Shown piece after piece: positions 35,401 through 44,400 of a stretch of 64,000 bases of DNA. The stretch covers positions 4,914,804 through 4,978,803 of the forward strand of contig NC_049980.1 in NCBI RefSeq assembly GCF_000003815.2, in the 5' to 3' direction. This DNA is from Branchiostoma floridae. Lineage: Eukaryota; Chordata; Leptocardii; Amphioxiformes; Branchiostomatidae. The position numbers and the translations under genes were made by a program. Below the pieces are notes generated by a model. The model was not told where the DNA came from. It saw only the letters and a program-made list of their open reading frames with translations, and searched no databases. How positions within the stretch are numbered: the first letter of the stretch is position 1; each line of letters opens with the position of its first letter.

Positions 35401-38400
35401 TGGACACTGTCAGTTTAACTCTAAAGATGGAGATCCTCAAACAGCTGCTTCTTGGAACTAATTTCCGCAAGTTAAACTGCACTTGTTATTAGGAGCAAGA
35501 AAATTAAAAACTTGGCCAAGAAGTATGTCTTTCATAACACTCCAAGATGTGTTTTTTGTACTTAAACATGACAACTTTTTGATACATTAGCTGAAATATT
35601 TAGTTAAATAGAGACAGTCTACTCTAGGTACTATTAGCATTGAAACTCGATTAAGCAATAAAATGTTGAAATCAATTTCAGAGTCATATTCCTACAATTT
35701 TACATGAAGCATAATATACATGTAACTGCTCACAAAACAACTGTTGGCCTTTGCATTCAATTTGTTATTAATATTATACATTTCCAATGGATCTATCTAC
35801 TTATAAGTATACTTACTAATAGTATATCACCCCAATCTAAATCACTTATAATACCATACATGCTCTTAATAAATGTGCTATCTAGCAAGAAATTACTGCT
35901 ACCTTAGCTGAACTGCATTGTCCTGTTGTACAAGTGCCTTAGAGCTATCAATGGTACTCCTAACTGACTCCTTCAGTATACATATAGAATACAACACGAT
36001 GACTACACCGTGTTGTATTTTATTTAATGTCTTACCCACCTGAGAAAACCCATGTTTTGATGCGAAATGCGCCAGAAGTTGAACAAATTTGGTGCCCTCG
36101 AACAAAAAGTGTTACAACAGCAATGTTCCAACGTCCGAATCAGGTATTCGAATTGCCAACCGTGCCACACTCGGCCCGTTCGAAATGGTTCGATTTACTC
36201 GAAGAAAGCCTGTGTGATACGCCTTTCAAACCTGTGCGATACAGAAGTTATGGCCCGGTCACACACGTACCGTGAACACCCGTATCGAACGTTTTCGCGT
36301 CACAGGTATGACATAAATACAGAATGCTAGCCAACTGACCATCCAACAAGCCCGCCGAACAACTTGCAAGTGGCAAACCACTTCTACCTGAACTGTGGTG
36401 TCCTGTTGTACGACGGGCTGGCCTGGCTGTACCGTGCAGCTAGGACAGCGAGGGAGTCCCTCAGTACGCAGGCCAGCACGTGCTGTCCCAGACGAGGCGG
36501 TGCATACACCCACAGGTCGCGCCGCAGGGCAGACAGGTGGTAACTCCACATCTGTACTGCAAAGGAGCATCTCTCTCCCTGGGGAAAATGCAATGTGATA
36601 TGTAAAATCAAACATCAATAGACAATGATAAAAGGATTGAAAATACAATTCAACATGACAGGCTTTCTGTCATCAATCTTAAGGCCTTCTCACGAGTGTA
36701 TCAAACACTTGAATGAGTACCTCGTGTTGCATTTATAAGTACAATGAGCTCTTTAATTTCATTTTTCTGACATCACTAGGAGTGGGTTCCGGTACAGAGT
36801 ACAGGTACAAAACTGTTTTTTTGTGTTAGACTGGTCCCAAAAAAATGGACCTGGCCCAAAAAAGTGAACCGCATCTTGGACCGATTAGAAAATGAACAGC
36901 TTATAACCACAGGTGTTTATATATTTTGTGGCTTGCCGGTCGAATAAAAATTAAAGGAGCAAAGTAGAGTAGAGTTTGTAGACATTTCTACCAAGTTTTT
37001 ATAGTCAAACTTAGCATTGTTTATGTGAAGATAGGACTTTAAAATGCCAATGGGATTCAGACACTCCACCAAACAGATTCATTTGTAGCAAATGGACCAG
37101 TCCATTATTTTGAGTATTGCTCATTTACAACTTTTCATAAAAAGATAGGTCCAAGTTCGGACCTGGACCTGATCCTCTGGACCTCAACCAGAGCTGTATG
37201 TACCCGAATTTTCTGTACCAGTACCGACCTAGTAAATGTGACCAATTATTTGGGGTCATAAAACCTTCTATGTTGCTGTCAATGTAAGGCTTTGATCAAA
37301 TTTTTTTCCAATTGTCACGTGGCTGTATATTATTAAGTAAACAACTGTCCAATTACTTATGATCAGAAATTCACTGTCTACGACACAAAAGTTCATTTAG
37401 AAGATGACCAAGACTAGAAATGTAAACCTTCCTGACCTCGTAGAAAGCCCTGGGGTCCTGCCAGTAGTGGCTGTCTGAGTCCTGCAGAACGCTGGTGGCG
37501 ATCACGTTGGTGTGGTAACCAATCACCTGCTCCTCCAGACTGTCCACAAAGTCTCGCACACTCTGGTACGATGGGTGGAGCGGGCCCCTGTCATGGCATA
37601 ATAATCATGAAGCATGTAATCTGTTATACAGTAGACACATACTGGAACATCTTTCTATTGTGATTCCAATGTGTGACTGAAGGATACACATGCAAAACCA
37701 AGAGAATCATAAGATTATCTGTGACCAACTATGCCACCGAAAAAAAATGACAAGTCAGCCTGCTGTCTGGTAAATACTGCAGTATGTACATGTATGCCCT
37801 TCTCATAATTGATTACAACGAAACATATAACTTACAGCTGTATATCATAAGGAAAAAAATATATGTGGGATCTCTAACAATTCACAAAACCACATAAAGA
37901 AGAAGAGACCATTAACAATATTACCTCTCTCCCTTGGTGACCAGGACACTGTTGAAGTGGAACACCTGGTTTCTGAGGAAGCCTGCGCTCGCCAGGCAGA
38001 TGTACATGTTCTGTATGGGGGCTTGGTGCGGACAGTCTGCTGCCACCTGATGAGAGACAAAAGTGTTGACAACTTTGTTGTTGTTATTTTTAATATTATA
38101 TCAATAGTGCACATAGATTATCATGTTTTTTTGCTATTTCAGTGGCAGGGTATATTTTTACACAGAGGGGACATTAGCTTGCTTCAGGCATCTATTCGAA
38201 CACGGGACCTCCATTTTACACCAAATTTTTACATGTACGTCCCTTCCTAATGAAGGGTGCAGCCCCAACCGAGATGTCATTTCCATACAGAACTTGAACC
38301 AAGGTCTCCCAGTTTACCAGTCTGAGAGCTCGACTGTGATGAAGGAACAGTGTCAGTGCACCTTCGAGAGAAGGGAAGAATATTTGCAACACAACCGAAA

Positions 38401-41400
38401 ATATGGATTTTTCACAAATTAACAGACTGCGAATTCTATTGGACATGTTAGAAACTTGAATGTACATGTAAGTTCATCTGTGACAATAGAGTCGATTCCG
38501 AGTCACCGAGAGGGTTTTGAAATAATATTTGTAAAAAGTTTGAACTATTCTAAGCAAAAGAATATTTCAGTCACTGAAGTTCTAAATTGTTCAAACAATT
38601 GAAACTGAAAGTTTGAACATGTTTGAACCTATCTATATATGTTGGAAACATTGGGAAAGTAATGGTACAAATATCTCTTTATTTAGAACAATTTAGAAAT
38701 ATCTATGTGTTTTTGTTATTGTTGGAACATGTGATCATTTGTTCCAACAATTTGCGTCATTTTTTTCCTCCATAAAAACGTTTATTACCCCAATAAACAA
38801 AGCTGCTAAGATGGGCCTTTTGTTTGTGTCTTGTATTTTTAGATTTTCTTTAGTAGACACTGGTGGCTCTTTTGTGAAAAGCTGTCAGACAGACACAATT
38901 TCCTGTACTTGGCAGGTATATGTGAATTGCCCTCTTCCAAGCCCACTGACCCAGTTTCATCATTTTGTTTCACTGTTCGAACATATGATCTCAAAAGATG
39001 AATCTATGTTGGAACAGTTTAGAAACTAACAGAAATAATGGATTTGATGTTAGAAATGTTTCTAACATGTATGAACACTATAGAAAATATTTAGAACATC
39101 ACACAGATGTTATATATAGTTCTAAACAGTTACTTATCACATTTAGAATATTATAAAGATTTTCAAATGTTGGAACAAAAGGAAAGAAAGACCCTCTTGG
39201 TAATGTGGAATCGACTCTAGTCAACATTATGTTATAATTTTAAAAATTTATATCTGTTCACAAAATAAAGCGTTTACCAACAAGCTGTGTTGTGACTTAG
39301 GTTTTGGGTCATTTCAACTTGATAAGGATCAGAGGACTGATTGAAAGCTATATATTAATAAAGTCTTAAAATTGTAACATAATGTTAGAAACATTTTTAA
39401 AAAGCAGGCCTAGATGGTTGCCAGAGTTGTTAATCCTCTAACATTGGAAGAATTTAATGAAGAAGTTTTTGAAAACTGTCATCAAAAAAAGTTACCTTTG
39501 TCAGCATGGCTAACACCTGGTCACATGCAGCAGCTGTCTTCTCCACAAAGGCTGTTCTAATCTGCTCCGTCCCTCCCTCTGAACCAGCCACAGCCAGGGG
39601 CAGCAGCTGTTGCAGACAGCGGGACAGCACAGCACAGCAGCAGCTGACCAGTCTGGGGTAGTCCAGCTCTCCTCCATAAAGAACAGCTGGAGGAAGGAAC
39701 TACAGGTTAAGATCTATCCAGGGTTGGTCAAGTTTTCTTAAATTCACTTGTCCTATCGGGCAAGTACATAAAAAATTTACTTGCCCAAAGTAGCATTTTA
39801 CTTGCCCGAAATTTGAAAAAAAAATATTATTCTTTGTATGTCTACTACCAGTAATGAAATTCTTTTACTAATGGCTCTATTTTTCTGTGTTGAACAATGC
39901 TTGATACCATGACTGTAAGAAAATAACAAGTACATGTATATCAAAATCTTACTCATCGAAAAATCTTACTTGCCCGATTGGGCAAGTGGGGTAGGACACG
40001 CACTTGCCCGATCAGCACTTTCACTTGCCCGGAACAATCGGACTAGTGGACTTGTCCAACCCTGACATGTGGTAGAGATTTATACATTGATAAATATTAT
40101 CAAGAAACATAGATTTGATATACATAATTATACATTTTTGTAACTGCAACCTAATAGATAGCAGGATTGGACAAGGATTAGCCCTCAGGCACGAACTTGC
40201 AAATAAACTTCTTCAATTTATCCTAACTGTAATGATCTGTGTGCATGAGTGTACAGACTTACCACAAAGCTCCTCTGTAGGCAGTGTTCGATTCTGTGTG
40301 TACATCTCTTCTTCCTCCTCCCCTGCCTTTAGTGCTGTGTTCACCATGGCTGACAGACTTGCTACCACATCAGGCACCAGCTCCAATAGTGTGGCTCTAC
40401 AAAAATCAAGACGCAACATGCAACACAGTATATTACATAACGTCCTTAGCTAAAATTGTCAGACAACTTTTAACCCACCTCTTTCGAAAAGAAGACAATG
40501 TATAAAAAAGCAATAATTATTACTGTTGTAACATACTTGACAGACATTAAGCCACTTTCTAATCGATCGGCTATATACATGTACTGCTTGGTGCCATTCT
40601 CTCATTGGTTAAACAGCAAATTATGATTGACAGTCAGGATGGTTGCATTATGTTTAAAGCTGCAGTTGATCAGTGAAGTATTCTTCAATTAAGTTTATTT
40701 GGCGCCAACATTGAGATGCCCACTTTTATTTTACAATTACCTTTACTAGGTGTAATACCCTATTGTGTAATATCGGTAGATAATGTAAATACATGTACAT
40801 GCAGGGCTCGAAATACCACCTGCATATGCACGTTAGTGCAGGTAAAATTGGAGCTGTGCAGGTATTTCTGGTGTCTACCTGCACCTAACCTGCACTAGTC
40901 CATGTACAGGATTTATACATGAATGTATCATGATGTAGGATTGTTATTAGCTGCATTGACTGTTACCACCTATAAACTATAAAAGACAAAAAATAGCAAT
41001 GATTCCTGAACAATATTTTTAGTATGATCCATACTTCCTAAATTCAGAGTGGTGCAGGTACATTTGTAAAATGTGTCTGGTGCAGGTAATTTTAAATGTT
41101 ACCTGCACCAGTGCAGGTATGCAGAAAAAAGCATTTCGAGCCCTGACATGTAAAAATGTATAATGTACCTCCACTGCCAGTTAGGCATGTTGACTGTTTC
41201 AAAGTCTGCTGTCTCCTTGGGTGCGCTGTCCACATCTGTACTATCACTGTCTGTCACCAGCTGGTTGATGTTGCTGTTACTGTGGCTGTTCTTCAGTACA
41301 CCTGTACACAGTATTAAATGTTACTGATTTGTTCTTCTTTATAGGATATTACTTATTGGTTTAACAGCATGAAACATGAAGGCAAGATTTGTGCAATTGT

Positions 41401-44400
41401 GTGGCTCAATTGGTAAATTGCTTAGCTACAGGTCTCAGATTCAAATCCTGCCATGTCACCAATCTTGTGTCCTTGAGAAAGGCCCTTAACACAGGTAAAT
41501 ATGAGTACCCAGTTTCGGATAAGATGTTAAATGGAGGTCCTGTGTTTGAGGAGACCCACACTCAGAGTACACAAAATAATTACCCGTCACACTTAATCGA
41601 ATAGACTAGGGGACCCTTCCATTGTGAGTGGACCAAATCATTCCGGCCAAACGGGGTAGGGAATTTTTCTGATTCTGAAGCAGACTTTGTGACCCCTGCT
41701 TTGCCCATCGAGACAGGTAGTCGAGCTTGCCTAAGCTGGATGTTTTAGACCTAGGGAGAAGAGATAGTCTGTTACAGTAAGCATTAGTGTGGTGCCCAGA
41801 AGTGGTCTAATGTGGCCTTGCATTGACCAATATAAAAAAAAAAGAGACGGAGTACACCAGGGACTCTACATGTGCCTCCAACCCCCTCTACACACACCAA
41901 CCCCCCTCTACACCCCCTAACCAAACTCACCCCTGAGGGGAGCCCTCTGTCCATCCCTCCCCTCCTTGCTGTGTGAGGGGTCCCACATGGTGGACACCAG
42001 GAACTCTACATGTGCCTCCAACCCCCTCTACACACACCTCCCCCCTCTACACCCCCTAACCAGACTCACCCCTGAGGGGTGCCCTCTGTCCGTCCCTCCC
42101 CTCCTTGCTATGTGAGGGGTCCCACATGGTGGACACCAGGGACTCTACGTGTGCCTCCAGCGCCAGAAACACAGACACAGCGCGGCACAGCAGCTCCATG
42201 TCACCCCGGGACAGAGAACTGGTCCCAGAATCCTCTGGTGATGCCATATCTGAGCAAAAAATACAAAAGAAAATTATCAGACATATAGTCCGTTTATGTC
42301 CAAGATCATGATTACTGTTTGCGTCACCTGAATGACAGAAAAAAACAACAGTTTATAATTTAACAATCATGTATTCCCCAAACACAGACATTTGTACAAA
42401 AATATGCACCCTTTTGATGTTATTGAACATGGAATCTTTTAAATCATATAAATGGATATCATTTTTGGATATCAGTTTGCAACAACGTGCATGTTGTAAA
42501 TCGTACAAAGTAGACACCAAATGAGCAAATATATTGCAGCTGTAAATTGCAAGAATTAACAATACTAATGTCATAGAATTAATTCCAAAGTCCAAGAAGA
42601 TGTAAAAGAACAAAACTAAAAAATCCATTGTTTGGTAAGCAATACTCTGTGCATTAAGTCATTTGTTCAGTGTTAACCTTCTTAATGACTAAGATTTCAA
42701 TATTAAGAATAAGAAGACTTTTTTTAGAGGGAGGGGCTTATGTTTTTCTAATGCTTGCATCACTTTGGGGTTCCCAGGGAATGTCATCCATATAATGGAT
42801 CAACATGGTCGTATTCAAAACTACTGTAAATGCAGAAATGTTCGCGGTGGATTAATGTTCGCGGTTTTTGTGGTGACCACTTCACCGCGAACTTAAAAAC
42901 ACAGCGAACATTTTCTATTATGGTATTAGACTGCAATCTATGGTGTTACCGCAAAATTAAAAGCACCACGAAAAGTCCTTTTCCCCGCTACCACAAAATT
43001 ATATCCCCGCAAACTTAAATGCATTTACAGTACCTTCTTCTGTTTCTTCTGCGAAGGCTTCTCTGCTGGCCGACATCTTCATTGCAGACTTCGCCTTGTC
43101 CTTCTGTCTTCCGTTCTTCCTTCTCTCCTTCCTATCTTCCTGAGACTTCTTCCTCGTTATGTCCTCCACCAGTCCGCTGAGCCAACCACACAATCCCGTC
43201 AGGTACATATCCCGGATCGCCTTGGGGGCCTTGACTGTGCCATCGAAGATCCCGCAGTTCAACAGAGTGCAGTCTTCCGCCATCATGCTCGCGATCATCG
43301 GCTGGGCTCGCTCGAGACTCGCCACAGAATGAGAAACGTTTACGGAACTCTCCAGATCGGGATGGTCATCTTTCTTCAGCACCTGAAGCAAATTAAACAA
43401 GAGTAGAGTTTGAAAAAGCCAATGTACAATGTCTGGCGACACTGGTGAATAACCGGGCTAGATGGGACACAGAAACTTGGACAAACAGGTATGCACGTCC
43501 TTTTTTTTGTAAGGCATAGGCACCGTTTTTGGATTTTTCGTAATTTGTTATCGTATATAGGCATCTTATTCACAAAATTCCATGTGAGGTGACCAAAGTT
43601 TTTGTAATTTTCTGCTTTGATTTTTGTATAAAGAGGTTCTTCTGAGTTTGTCAGAGGACAGAACACAAGAGAGTAACTTAAGACAAAGAAACAGACTAAG
43701 AGAAAAAAAGATAGACAGAAAGAGACTGAGACAAAAAAGAGGTTGATACTTATGATAGGGAGACAGAGACTAAAACAGACAGAAAGATAGAGAGACAGCA
43801 GAGAGAGAAAGACAGAAAACAGATAGAGAGACAGAAACAGGCAGAAAGAGAAACATACAGACAGAAGAGAAACATACAGACAGACAGAGAGAGACAGACA
43901 GAAACAGAGGGAGAAAGAGAGTGTCACAATTTTGTTAATTTCATCCTTGGAACTTTGATCTACATAAAACATTAATGCTGCAACAGTTACTGCTAGATTA
44001 GTCAATAAAGCAATCTTGAATGATGTCTTGACTGACCTCCATCCACTGGCGGTTGCGTAGGGCGCGGTATTTCCTCCACACATCCCTCGACGAACTGAAC
44101 ACCAGACTATTCTGCAGGCACTCCAACCGCTTTTTACAGGAGTTACCAGTTACGGGCAGATCTTCCATTCTCCGCAGGAAGTGCCCCCGGAAATGGACGG
44201 AAATCTGGCTCCAGAGCGCGACGTTCCCTTGGTCGTCCTCGTCCGGTATGGCGTTGAGTGACACGGTCGAGGAGGTCACGTGACTGGAGCTGACCAATGG
44301 GAGAGGCAGACAGAGACCTTGCTGGGACGATATCTTTATGAGACTGTTGAAGAGAGCGTCCTCCTGGCCTGGGTGTTGGTCTATTGCTTCTTTCTGAAGG

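Noticed and set aside
36027..36330. Overlapping 82- and 87-codon plus-strand frames next to exon 11
   Set aside because: No splice sites, domain or start context support them. They are noted only as part of the inserted segment.
43376..44083. 235-codon Leu/Ser/Cys-rich minus-strand frame suggesting a membrane protein
   Set aside because: Its hydrophobic part is a translation of the AGAC/AGAG simple repeat. Only the exon at 43034-43382 is credible.
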